A DNA stretch of 64,000 bases from Abelmoschus esculentus (GCA_035048815.1 JAUCBN010000043.1:12651001-12715000), one strand, 5' to 3'; shown: positions 45,793 through 58,084, counted from the first letter of the stretch. Translations and numbers: made by a program. Notes: a model not told the origin generated them from the letters alone.

Positions 45793-48700
45793 TCAAACGC
45801 AACTCGGCAGCCGCTGCAACTCCGAGTAAACAAGGGTTGCGACACTAGCCAATCCGGGTATACCTGAGCTTTTCAACTCGGAAACGATGCCTTGAATCCG
45901 TGTGATTTCCGATGCCGATATCGATAATATCATAGCATGGGATAAGTACTGCCTACAAGAATAACCAACTGCGTGCAGTATCCGCTTCAAGAGCAAGTGA
46001 GAATTGCCGTTTCCGCGCCACGACTCGAGGATCGGACCGGCCTTTGAAAGATTAGTTAGTAACCCGGTCGTGGCTTCCCTTGGAGCTGCCTTGGGCAGCA
46101 ATACAACACATTCAGAGGCTACATCGGCAATGTGTGGTTCAGGATATGCACTTAACTCCAACAACACTCCAACATTGCTGCCAAAATCCATTATATCTCT
46201 AATGTGTTGCTGTTGATCGGCTGAGCCACTTGACTGGAACGAACCATCGAGTAACAGAGTGGGTTCCTTCGTGTAGACAGAACGATTTCCGATAGATCGG
46301 AGAAGGAAAGCCTTGAACAAGTCAAGTGTTGGTTCGAGGAAGTCTTCCATGTCCTTTGCATATACGAACTCCAAAAGATTACCAATTTTCCGAACCACCT
46401 TTAGCTCCGAAAGTAACTTGGAATCCATCTCTGGGGCAGAAACCAATGCTAAACAAAGCTTGACATTGTTTACATTTGCATTCGTTAGGTCTCCAAGCAG
46501 AAAACTGAAACATTTTGAGACGATTTTCGGATATAAAATGTCGGGGATTTTGATATAATCAAACTCGATTAGCATCACTAGAAGCTTCTGCGCATACATG
46601 GGAATGGGATCTTCATCTTCAATCAAGGTGGGGTAGAGTGGAAGAAAATGAGATCTAGCGACCAATCTCAGATCCTTTGAACTTTGATCAGTTAATGAAG
46701 CTTCATTCAAGAAGATCATCATCGCATCGAACATGATTTTCAGGCACAAAAATCTGGCATTTCCATCTTTGTTTCCCTTGTAAAGAACAGCAAGGCTAGG
46801 GAGAATTCCTTGAATGAAAATATTAGAGCTTTCAAGAATAACAGGAGATTCCTGAGGTATAGATTCCAGAACTCGTAACAATGTTATCTGGAAATCGTCC
46901 CGTCCCTAGTCATTGAAAAATATCGCCTCTATTAGTTTATTCGATGTCAGTTTCTAATGTATATTCAAACATAGATATAGAGATATGAACATAGATATAC
47001 TCGTATCCAGCGCTTACCCCGGTACAAACATAGATATAGAGATATGAACATCAAAATTCATTAAAAACTTGAGAGAAATCAAGCACTATTATGTCATGAA
47101 TGTACTCGTATCCAGCGCTTACCCCGGTAAAAATAATAGCATTATATGCACCATTATTATATTCTACATGCACCATATCTTAACTTTGTAAGCAGAAATG
47201 ATCTCTAAAGTTTATAACTAGTGATGACATCAAAAGGATGGCTGAGATGAAACTACATACCTGAAATGGTGTCTCAACAACTTGGATAAGATTTGCCAAC
47301 TGCCGCAGGACCTGATGAGTCACCAATCTGTTCTTAAACGATGAGCTCTCAAGAAGATGAAGAACTACAGGGAACAAATGAATGTTGTTCTTCGGAGTAG
47401 CACGACTGGTAAGGACAGAGATCTGCCCAAGTCGTTTTCCTCCCATTATTTGCTGGATATCTCCGGTTATACCATCCAGTAAGCTGGGCACAGTAGATGC
47501 CACTTCATTGAGAAATGAATTTAGGCACTTCTGTAGATAATTATCCTTCTCTTTTGCCAATCTGTCCACTGTGGGGAGTAATCTTGAATTGCAAAAGAAT
47601 TGAAGTAACCATCTCTTACCATTCTTACAAAGAAGAGCCACTGAAACAAGTGCTTTACCCCGCAAGACTTCACTCCCTTGTTCAATGAGAGACACAAGAT
47701 TAGGCACCAGATTCTTGTCCTCTGCCAACTGTTGAAGGTACCTTCCTATATTGGAGAACGAATGGCTTCCAAGCATAACCACATTTAGAAGATTTAAGCT
47801 GATTTGCTGCTCACGCAGACTGCCCTTGACAAGAGCCGATGCCATATCCTTGAGTGAAAGTTTATCCATAACTGATTGAATGATATGGGGATTGAAACGA
47901 ACAAGGCGGACCAAACAAGACCCTGCAGTTAGCCTCATGCTCTCCTGCTTCCCCACAGCCTTGTAAATGTAACACAGGTTACTGGTTACGTCCTGGCTGG
48001 TGAAACGAGCTGCCCAATATCCTCCTTGACTGCAAATGTTTTCAATTGTCCTAAGCGCATAAAGCTGAGTCATGTCATCCTCTCCTTTACGTAAGACTGA
48101 TGACACCAAAGAAATCAATGAATTTGGGACCTGCCAATGAGGGGAGAAAGTAGGCATTACAGTATTTCACAAGCAACAGTTCTATTTAAAGCATAAGATT
48201 CAAGACTTCACGACTGTCTATTAGTATTGTATTTTGGCAGTTTCTGACTTGCTTAGATCATGGGAATCATCGAAAGCAACATATTAAAAATCAAGATTCC
48301 TTATCAGATTTAATATCTAAAAGGCTAGAGCAATGACATATGAAAACAGACCTGCCAGCCAGATGCAGGCTTGTTGTCTTTTGATGGAGATTCAAATGGA
48401 TTGTTATCTCTTGCTTGCTCATTTTGCGTGGAAATATAGAACAGTAATTCACCTAAAGCAGCCATAGAAAATCTTCTCACTTTTTCTTGTCTGTCTCTAA
48501 GACCATCAGTAAGTGCACCTAAAATTCCTGAATTTGCCAAATCATCTTCGATCATAGTAGAATGTCTGATCAGCAAGCCGATCAGTGAAGGAAGTTGTAC
48601 ACGCAAAGCTGAAGTCTTGGATTGCCTCAGCATTTTGACAAGAATGAGCATTATTGGACCATTAGTCAAGATATTGGCTGCATCTGTGTTATTACTAAGC

Positions 48701-51700
48701 ATCTCAAGGTATCTAATCACATTTTGCTTCTCAGTGATGCCAGTACTCCCACCAAGTATTGATATGATCCTACTGTTGAGTGAATCCAGTTTTTCCTTCG
48801 ACACTCTTACATAATCAGGCGGTTGCAACGCCTCAAATGGTAGTGAAGGAAGTACCTCTGAAATTTTATCAGCTTTTCTGCTAGGCATTACAGGTCTTAC
48901 AGAAAGATCAGAAGGATGCCAGAGAACTTGGGAGATGTTGGTAGCTGTTTTTGACCAATCAGACTCGAGGGCAGCCCCTGGACTTTCCTTAATTCTCTGG
49001 TTTCTGTGTTGAGAACTGACACTTGGTGGGGTTGCAGCCACTTCAACATGATCTGAAGATGATACCTGATTATATTTTTTTGAATCATCTGAGGGAGGCA
49101 AATTATTCCCAGCTTGGCTGACTGATTGTTCAATGTTATTATCCCCCTCCTCCATTCTGACCTGTTGCTGATTCTGGCTTGAATTTTTTTCTTCAGTCGT
49201 ACAAGTGGGGATATCTGACTCGTCTGGTTCATCATGCACTTCCTCTTCAGTGTTTTCGTCAAAATCAAGTTCCATATCAGTGTTCTCAATTTTAACTTCA
49301 GCTTCATTCTCAGAGCTATTCGGAACGGGCCTCCGGTAATTTTCCTTCTCATTCTCCTTCTGTAAGTTTGTTTTGGCTATTCTAGATAACCTCATGAGGT
49401 TGACACGCTTATGCTTCTCCTCCACCCCTCTACCGGAAGCCTTTGTTTGAGTTTTACGGCCAACAGGAGTACCCTTAACTGGTGTCTCAAGGGCTCTTGA
49501 ACCTACCAGAGAATTCTCATCTTTCCTTGAGACCCCTTTTGAATCGTTTTCCCTGATTTTAGGAGGGGTTTTGCTGTGGGATGATCTATCACCATTACGC
49601 TCTGAGAGACATGGTTTAGCATACAACTCAATCATGCTTTCAAAAGCAGGCTGAGGAGGTAAAGATACTTGAGAAAATTTAGTCCTCCAAAAGGCATGCA
49701 CACAAAGTTCAGACCACTTTATTCTCTCAGCTGGATCTTTAATCAGAAGAGAATTAACAATATTGACAAAAGAAGGGCTTGGACTTCCAGGGAGTGGAGG
49801 AGGTGGATCTGAGAGGATGGATTTTACAAGTTGAGTGAACTCCCTACCAACAAATGGAGGCTTTCCTGCATAACACTCGTATAGCACACAACCTAGTGCC
49901 CAAAAATCAGATGCATAAGAATGGACACCTCCATCCTCAAACAATTCAGGAGCCATATAACAGGGTGTTCCACGTTTTGCTTGTGGCAGCTAAACAATAC
50001 AAATCAGAACAATGAACAACTTAGAAACTATAAAAAAGGGGTGAAAAGATGAACTTGATTAAATTGGAAATTTAATTCAAGTCTACAGTGCAGTGTATTG
50101 TTACAAGAACTTACCATGGAAAAAGGTGTTCTAGATATATCGGTCAACTTTCTTGCAAGTGCAAAGTCACATAACTGCATCACACAAATATACACGTGAA
50201 ACTCAAGAGCATAGGAAAGCAGGATGATAGCAACTTCGTCTTATTAAAAAGTTATGGCGGATAGGTACCTTTATATGCCCATTCTCGTCCAAAAGTATGT
50301 TCGATGGTTTTAAATCACAGTAAATGATTCCTTTTGAATGTAAATATCTAATAACAAAAAAAATCCATTAGTAACTCACAAAAGCTATGTTAGTTCGATT
50401 TGCAGACATGAGTATGAGCATATAACCTTCTAAGGATCTTCTAGAGAAAAATAAACTAAAATTAGACAGAAGGCTCATATCCATATCCAATACTCATACT
50501 CGAGTCCGAGTAATGTAGCACAAAAAACATTAAACAGTAATAAAATACATAATACGCACACAAACAGCAAAATGAAAAGGAAAAATAACATATATTCTTA
50601 CTGCAAAGCTTTCACAAGATCATAGGCCAAGAAATGGATTGAATCTTCTGGCAGCTTACCATCCTGCAACACATAACTAAAACAATTATTCATGTAACTC
50701 AAACGTATGTTTCAAACAAGCATACCCACGTTCGGGATCCTTGAACCTGACCAATAAAACTTCATAGTTGCTTTCCTACTTTAAAAGAAATGAAAAAGAT
50801 GTAGCCTATAAGTACCTGCCGTAACAAGGTCATGAGATCACCACCGGTACAGAATTCCAAAACTAACCACAAATGTGCAGAAGTTTCGTACCTTGATACA
50901 CAAGTGACGAAAATGAGAGATTTTCAAAATATGCCCAAAAAAATTAAGAAGTACAGATATAAATTGGAAAATAAACATACCATGAGTAAAACTTTAGTAT
51001 ATTCAGATCATTTAAAGAGTGAAGCATCCTAACCTGAAAAAGGAAATGCAATAACGGTAAGATAGAAGCAAAAATTGGACTATATTAGAAAATAAGCATT
51101 ATAGTTGTGATTATTAAAACATATCAAATATTACACAGAAAATTTTAAAAAGAAAGAAAAGAAACAGCTCTCAATTATATAAAGATCATGCCTAGTAAAA
51201 CCACAAGCTAAAATTACAAAAAGAAAAGCATCTTAATTTTCAATAAGAGATTAATCACTCAAATCAGCTCAGACACCTAAAAGGTCGAAGTTATTTCTAG
51301 ATGAACTTTTCTCCGATGTATATCAAACATACATATGTAAATACTAAAGATCATGCCTAGTAAAATTAAAAGCTAAAATAAAATCGCGGCATCCTAATTG
51401 ACAATATTAGTAACTGATCAATCAAATCGTGTTAATAAATTTAAAAAAAAAAAAACGATGTTACTTCTTGAAGAACTTTGTTCCGCTGTGATTTCTCCAC
51501 GCTTTTGATTGCAAAATACTCAATCGTCTTCTTCTTCCTTCCTTTATACACAGTCTACCAAAAGAATGAGATTAATTAAAAGAAAATGCAGCAAAACCGA
51601 ACATAATCAGCGACGAAACAACGTTCGCGAAATCTGAGAGAAATGAGATGATTTTACCGAATATTTGCCGCGTCCAATGGCTTCGTAGATGTGATACTGG

Positions 51701-51705
51701 TTCAT
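45793..51705 (-). CDS. RUK: RUNKEL-type kinase-like protein (cytokinesis)
   Basis: Ten coding exons on the minus strand, all with GT-AG borders and matching phases: 51658-51705, 51465-51554, 50981-51033, 50816-50891, 50602-50663, 50269-50347, 50115-50174, 48352-49989, 47261-48130 and 45793-46905. The spliced product is 1,362 residues, close to the Arabidopsis protein (about 1,366 from memory). The N-terminal protein kinase fold has the Gly-loop GRGKYSTVY (11-19), Lys33 in FAIKSV, a catalytic loop YCDLKPSN (Asp121, Asn126), DFA at 139-141 instead of DFG, and MAPE near 170. A charged, probably disordered linker follows (about 280-450), then HEAT/ARM-like helical repeats to the end. RUNKEL is the plant relative of ULK4. 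It binds microtubules at the phragmoplast and is needed for cell-plate expansion; its kinase activity appears dispensable, in line with the DFA change. The ATG at 51705 gives the expected MNQYHIYEAIG start. The gene is intact. Confidence 0.96.
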
Positions 51706-51974
51706 GCTGAAGCTGTTAGGGTTCAGGATTTGAAAATTGAGAGAGTGAGTGAGGATATTTTGGGAAGAAGATTTTGCTGGGAGCGTTTTGAAAGAAGAAA
51801 TTAGTGAGACTCTGAAGACAAATGGAGAGAGAGAGCAAGGAACTGTGAAAGTGAGCGGGAAATTAATTCAATTTGAAAATCAAAAGCATGGAAAAATAAT
51901 TATATGTCGGGCTTACGTGGCCGATCAAACAGAATCACGTGATTTGAACGTGATATATGACTTTGGGAGATACC
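51706..51974 (-). promoter_or_regulatory. RUNKEL 5' leader and proximal promoter
   Basis: On the coding (minus) strand, TTTCCCGC at 51855-51862 matches the E2F site TTTSSCGC, about 150 bp upstream of the ATG. A CACGTG G-box lies near 51937, and a CT-rich leader fills 51720-51850. An E2F site would fit a gene needed in dividing cells. The usable promoter is short, because a dispersed repeat carrying a Mutator-like element begins at 51975. Confidence 0.5.
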
Positions 51975-52152
51975 GGTGAGTATTCGATTGAGTCGAGTAA
52001 AAAAGTTGAGTTATTAGGGTTGAAGAATCATATTTTAAAACTCAAATTTTATTTAGATTTTTTTATTTGACTCGAGTTTAAAAAATTTGAGTCAAATCGA
52101 GTTTTTGAGTTCTTATAAAAATTTAATTATAATTATATCTTATATTATAATA

Positions 52153-53630
52153 GGGTTAATTACTGCGGAAGTCACTTATGTTTGAGCACAGTACAAAGTT
52201 AGTCACCCATTTTGAAAATCAACCAATAAGGTCACTTACGTCTTCGGGCTGTAAACTTTTGGTCACTTCGATATTAAATGTCGTTAATAGTTGACGGAAA
52301 GATGATTTGCACAATAAAAAATGAATAAATTACCTAAATGGTCCCTAAATAATTATTTTACTTTTGTTTCATTTTAAATTTAACTCTCAAAATTTAAAAT
52401 TATATATTTTCACCATCTTCCCCAAATAAATATTTGTTTCCTTCTCCTATGCAGACCATAGAGTTTCAAAATCAAAGGTTCTCTGTTTAAATTTAACTAT
52501 TATCATCTATTACCATTGAGTAACAATATTTTAATACGAGAATAGATGACCAAATCATTACATATTTCCTTCTCTTGTTTCCTTCTCTGTGCAGACTCAA
52601 AAGAAAATTTACTTTTATTTCATTTTATATATATATATGTACATGCAGCTTCTTCTTGCAAAGATGACAAGAGTTGAGCCACTCTAGATTTATCACGCAA
52701 TGTTTTGACAGGGAAATTACAGTCATGGATCGGGTACATGGGCAATGTTTCGTTTCTCAATTTATCGAACAATAGTCTTCATTCACCAATCTCCGCAGAA
52801 TTCAAGAATCTTAAGAGTCTAATGGCACTCGATCTTCATTCAAACAATTTCTCTAGTAATATGGATATAATTTGGAGTGTTGAGTTGAGTAAGATTGTCA
52901 TTACAAACGTCTCAACAATTACCGGTGGTTCATTTTTCACTTTAGATATGAGCAGACAATTGAAGGGAAGCGAGAACATGAAATTTTTTAGAGATCTTTA
53001 CGGATGTGCCTGAAACTAGAATAAGGGGTTTTACTTACTTACTTACCAAAATCAATTTTAGAACCACTCGGTCATACGGTTTTAAGATCAAATGGACTCT
53101 CTAGGGGTTTTCGATGGATCCCAAAATCTAAATTTCTGGTCGGAAATGAGTAACTCCGACAAGTTTTCGATCAAGGGTCGAGCTCTCCTCCCTAACATGG
53201 TGGTGATTGGTTGTTAAAAGAATGGAGGAAAAGGAGAATTCTGTGGCCCATGGTTTAGTTTGGAGCTATATGGATGATTATATGGATGATGATTGTTGTT
53301 TTGATGGGTTAATTCTGGAAAATCAAGCTTAGTTTGAATATGGAATTTAGTTTTTTGGGAAAGATGGTGAAAATATATAATTTTAAAATTTTGAGTATTA
53401 AATTAAAAATAAAATAAAAATAAAATAATTATTTAGGGACTATTTAGGTAATTTATTCATTTTTTTATTGTGCCAAATCATCTTTCCGTCAACTATTAAC
53501 AACATTTAACGTCGAAGTGACCAAAAGTTTACAGTCCGAAGACGTAAGTGATTTTATTGGTTGATTTTCAAAATGGGTGACTAACTTTGTACTGCGCTCA
53601 AACATAAGTGACTTCCGCAGTAATTAACCC
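52153..53630. mobile_element. Mutator-like element with captured gene sequence (Pack-MULE-like)
   Basis: The 1,478-bp element has terminal inverted repeats at 52153-52423 and 53357-53630, about 270 bp each and about 93% alike by eye, starting GGGTTAATTACTGCGGAAG. It is flanked by the perfect 9-bp duplication ATTATAATA (52144-52152 and 53631-53639). The interior has no transposase. Instead it contains an LRR gene fragment (52705-53013) and about 330 bp of further non-TE-like sequence. The uninterrupted paralogous site at 56535-56543 carries a single ATTATAATA, confirming the borders. Confidence 0.88.
52705..53013 (+). pseudogene. Captured leucine-rich-repeat gene fragment
   Basis: A frame of 102 codons reads LTGKLQSWIGYMGNVSFLNL and then two LRR units with the LxxLxLxxNxL pattern (VSFLNLSNNSLHSPI and LMALDLHSNNFSS). 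The phrase matches the extracellular repeats of plant LRR receptor-like proteins and kinases. There is no ATG at its start and no kinase or membrane domain. TTTTGACAG just before the homology looks like a retained intron acceptor, suggesting the piece was copied from genomic DNA. After the LRR part the frame loses similarity and ends at 53011-53013. Expression is not indicated by the sequence. Confidence 0.7.
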
Positions 53631-53980
53631 ATTATAATATGATTTGATTAATTTAATTGATTTTCTTTAATTATATAGATATACATTTTTTTATTTTTTA
53701 TATGTGATAATATTTTTATATTTTTATAAATTAATATATAAATATCATAAAAATTGAGAGATTTATCTTGAACTTAAAAATAAATCTTTTAATTACTAAA
53801 GATTTCGAGTTATTCGAATTATTCAAATTTTTATTTTATAACTCAAACTTTATTTAAAATATTTTTAATCGATTTAAGTTTATAAAATTTTGAATCGAAT
53901 CAAGATGATTTAAATATTTTTATTTTAAATCAAATCAAATTATTTAATTTTTTTTTGAATTTAATCAAATTTTACTCACC

Positions 53981-54588
53981 TAGCGAGCACTCCAAATATG
54001 TTTGGATTTGACTCTGTTTGGTATTTTAAGTTAGGCTCAATGCATCCGCTGCCCAATTAATCTTTGGGGAGAAAAAGTTAGAATATTTTATTTGATCGAC
54101 CTAATTTTTTTTTAAAAGAGAAAATCGGTTTAAATTTAGAGTATTTTTTTGATGTAACCTAATCTAATTTAAGATTAATAATATAATTTTTTCTAGTTTT
54201 AGGAATATTTTGTAATAATGACCCTTTAATATTTTTATAATTAAGTTTTTGAAATTGATATTTTATAATTAAGTTTTTAAATTTAAATTTTTTATAGATT
54301 ATGTTGGATCATATTGAGTTTAAATTAATTAATTTTAGGTTGGCAAAAACTCAACACATGTTCATCCCTAATTATAGTTTGTTCATGAGAAAATTATAGA
54401 TTTTTTTAAATATTTTTTATAATTTTATAAGCTTTTTAGAAAATATAATCTTTTAAAATAAAATTAAAAATTATCGAATCTTAACATTATAACACAATAT
54501 AGAAAGATCTAAAATCTAAAAAATAGATCCAAAATTTTAATACAACTTTTTTATATAAATAAGTACGTAAAATAATGTAAAAATATAT
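53981..54588. other. AT-rich intergenic DNA
   Basis: No gene or clear repeat boundary; AT-rich with scattered TTTTATAATTAAGTTTTT duplications near 54236-54280. Confidence 0.6.
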
Positions 54589-55758
54589 GTTTTGATATAA
54601 TAATTGAAAAATAGTTTTAGAGAAATTTGAAAAGAATTCAAAAATGGTTTTAAGTCCAAACAACTTGAGAATAAGTTTAAGATATTTTTAGAGGATTTTG
54701 AAGTGTTTCAAAACAATTTAAAGAAGCCAAAGTATTGAAATTAGCTCAGGTGTTTCGATACAGCCTTTGGTTGTTTCGATATAATTGGAGTTTTTAAAGA
54801 GAATTTTGTGAGGCGTTTCGAACGGTCTTAGATCGTCTTGATACATTTTGCCACTGTAAGTTTTGATTTCGGAACATAAAACACGTGTATTGAAATGGGT
54901 GTTCCGATAAGGCTTTTAGGTGTTTCGATACATCTCCAACGTTTTTATAAAAAAAAATGACTTTATGAAAATCCCCAACGGTTAGGAACCGTATCGAAAC
55001 AGGAAAAGATCGTTTCGATACGGGGAGCAAAACGTATAGATATGTATACAAGGCGTTTCGGTACGAGTTCTTAATTGCAGGCTTAACAGCTTTTTCCTAA
55101 AGGAACGATATCAAAACGGTTGTCAGGCGTTTCGATACACCCTGCACCAGAAAAGGAAATTGGCTTGGAAATCAGCTTCAAACGGCTCTAATTCAATCTC
55201 AACGGTCACCAACGACTACAAGCTCAATTAGGATGATAAAAGAGACCTTCAAGCATCAAGAGAAGACTAATGCTTCCATTGTAACAACAATATGATCAAA
55301 TAATTGTCTTAGAGCCAAAATCCTATCTTTAGGTAAACAAAACACTTGTGATCTTAATTTTCAATGTATGTTCAAGTGTATTAAGAATTGGATGAGGGCT
55401 TTAGATTGCAAACATCAACCTTGTTAGATGGATTACTAGTTTACTTTGTTTTCTTGTTTGAGAGGATTCCTAAAATTCGGATTGTGAACTTTGGATACTA
55501 GATTCAGGGATAGAACTTAGGTTGTAAAGATTGTCTCTTTGTCCTCAAAAAGGAAGAAATTCAAAAGTAAATTTGGAAATCCTTAATGGTGAGTTAAGGC
55601 AGTAATTGTAGGTGCTTGTTAGAAAATTGAACCATTATAAATCATTGTGCAAATTTTTCTATCTCTTTGTTCACTCAATAAATCACCCAAATTACTCATT
55701 CTCCATAATTTGACGATTACATCGGTTGTGCATTTAGCCTAACAATTAGTATCAGAGC
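54589..55758 (+). repeat. Old SIRE-like copia LTR with primer site
   Basis: Begins near TGTTTTGATATAATAATTG and ends GCCTAACA at 55744. TTAGTATCAGAGC (55746-55758) follows, a one-change version of the tRNA-Met primer site. Inside, 54750-55140 carries many words of the form GTTTCGATAC, GTATCGAAAC and GTTTCGGTAC, the same class of motif as in the young element at 2281. The 3' third (about 55540-55640) shares the segment with TTAATGGTGAGTTAAGGCAG and GAACCATTATAAATC. The internal region and second LTR are missing. Confidence 0.65.
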
Positions 55759-56355
55759 GAGTCTCAATTGAAGAGGATTAACATCCTATTGAGGCGTGAA
55801 ATATTTTATATATAAAATCAAACAACTAATATTCGTGACCTAAATCAATATCCGAACAATCAATATTCGTAACCTTTAGGAACAATAATTGTTCCGTTAA
55901 CCACTTGGGCTAAAAGGCTCATGTAACGATGAAATATTTTATATATAAAACCAAAAATTTTAGAATATTACGTATGAAACTGAAATTTTGATATAATTAA
56001 TATACGAATGGATTATGCAATCTTTGTTGTAATTATTTGAAAATTGGAGATTTTTTTTTAAATAAGGAAATAAAACAAACTAAAATGTATGGGCTCTTTT
56101 TTATGCTTGATAAAAATGAGAAAATTAGGAGTTCGACCCTTGAGTAGTCTAGAATTCATAAAGGTGACCCAAAACTTCTAAAATTTATGGATTAGCCTAA
56201 TTTTTTTTTACAAATTTACAATTTATTGTAAATATTTAATAACTTAATTTTGATTATGAACTTCAAAATTTATTGTTATATTATTATATATTTATTAATA
56301 TAATTAATTATGTGTCTCATCATATCTGATTTGATAAGGTAACATTTTGTATTAA
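55759..56355. other. Intergenic DNA with a short direct duplication
   Basis: GATGAAATATTTTATATATAAAA-type words occur at 55793 and 55927, about 134 bp apart, possibly the borders of a small unrecognised insertion. Otherwise AT-rich without genes. Confidence 0.45.
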
Positions 56356-56865
56356 GGATGAGCATTTGATCGAGTGGATTCAAAAAAATAAGTTATTCGA
56401 GTTATCGAGTCATATTTTATAATTCAATTTTATTTTATTTTTTTAATTCAAGTTGAGTTTAAAAAATTCGAGTCGAATCGAGTGGAGTGGAGTTTTTGAG
56501 TTTCTATAAAAATTTAATTGTAATTATTTATCATATTATAATACGATTTGATTCCAATTTAAACGATTTTCTCTAATCATATAAGATATGTATATATATT
56601 TCTTCATATGAGAAAATATTTTTTTTATATTTTTATATATCACTATATATATCATAAAAATTTGAGAGACTCATCTCGAACTTAAAAATAAATCCTCTAA
56701 TTACTAAAAATTCTGAGTTATTTAATTTTACATTTTACAAATCAAACTTTATTTAAAAAATTTCAAAGTCGAGATTATAAAATTTTGAGTCAATTAAAGT
56801 GAATTGAATATTTTTATTTCGCTTCGATCAAATTATTCATTTTTTTGAGTCGAATTTTGCTCACA
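56356..56865. repeat. Dispersed repeat, copy B (uninterrupted)
   Basis: Runs from GGATGAGCATTTGATCGAGTGG to GAATTTTGCTCACAG with inverted ends of about 40 bp (ATGAGCATTTGATCGAG against GTGAGCAAAATTCGACTC). It aligns with copy A at 51975-53980 without the Mutator-like insertion, and more weakly with copy C at 61607-61921. Confidence 0.65.
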
Positions 56866-57630
56866 GCTATTCCAGAATAACTATGTTTTAACTTGTATGT
56901 AACATTCGTAGAAGGATGCTTGGATGGTAACAATAACTTAAATGATTGGAGATAAAATATTGAGCAGTACGAGGGATATAGATTTTTTTTTTTTACAATA
57001 ACAACCGAAATTTATTATAAAAATAATAAAAATATCATAAATACAATACATCTAAAAAGAAAGAAAAAAATAATAAAGATTAATCTGTTAAAATTTTATA
57101 TAAAAACCTAAAGATGCACAAAAATTAAAATACTTTCGTAATAATTAAAATGCCGTCAAAATTCAGATATTTTTCTGAATTTTATTATTTCTATTCAAGC
57201 GAAACATTTTACAAGATAAAAGAAGAAGTGGTGAATGAAACAAATTATTAGGTAAATTACTCCGTTATTCTAGTATGATTACATCGACAAAAAATCATCA
57301 AGCGAGTGATGATCTATTTTTCTTTGACCACAGATAGAATCATAATTAGATTATTAACATTGTGAATATCTTTATACGAGCAAACGATCGTTAAGATACA
57401 TTAAAATTATACTAAAATGAAAAATAGAACGAACTATAAAAAAATGTGTTATAAAAATAGAGAAAATACGTGTAATAATAATAGATTTTTATTAAAATAT
57501 AAAAAATTAAGAATGAGAGAAGAATATATTTAATTGAACTAGTGTATATTTGATTAAATGAACTCTTTGTATAAATTGTATTAGATGGAGTTAGTTTATT
57601 ATGTATTTCTTGTAATATTTTTATTGCTTT

Positions 57631-57683
<53 letters not shown>

Positions 57684-58084
57684 ATCTTTTAAATCTATAG
57701 ATAAATGAATTTAATTCGATTTTGTTTAAATAAAAAATTAGTTATTATAGTGTAACTAACTTTTTTTTAAATTAAAATTGTATTGAATATTTATCATCCA
57801 ATTTTAATATATAAACTAGCAACAAAATAAATATAAAAATATATAGAATTAAGAATATAAGAAGTTCTTGAACTTTTAAAAATAAATCAAATAATCTTTT
57901 AATTCGTTTCTTCTAATTAAACCTTTAAATTTATAATTTAAATAAATTAAATCATTTGATCAATTTCAATCATTAAATATTGATATTTTTTCTTTTAAAT
58001 TTTACTGTCATATAATACAATACAATTTCTAATGTTTGTCATGTCTTTTTAAAAAATACCTTCATAAGTTTTTAGAAGTTTTAA
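56866..58084. other. AT-rich intergenic DNA
   Basis: Contains an (AAT)16 microsatellite at 57634-57682 and long A/T runs. No gene is seen. Confidence 0.65.
57634..57682. repeat. (AAT)16 microsatellite
   Basis: Forty-nine bases of uninterrupted AAT repeats; likely length-polymorphic. Confidence 0.95.

Larger units (their letters stand above)
51975..53980. repeat. Dispersed repeat, copy A, split by a Mutator-like element
   Basis: The two halves, 51975-52152 and 53631-53980, together form about 530 bp. They match copy B at 56356-56865 along its length, with words such as GAGTTTTTGAGTT, CTATAAAAATTTAATT and GAACTTAAAAATAAATC. The ends are inverted GGTGAGTA/TACTCACC. This looks like an old non-autonomous DNA transposon (hAT-like by its ends, uncertain). 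No duplication of the target is visible. Confidence 0.65.

Noticed and set aside
46004..46558. Plus-strand frames within RUNKEL exon 10
   Set aside because: Antisense shadows of a well-conserved minus-strand coding exon.
48897..49352. 151-codon minus-strand frame inside the RUNKEL linker
   Set aside because: It is a shifted frame within exon 8; the charged, AG-rich linker leaves alternative frames open by composition.
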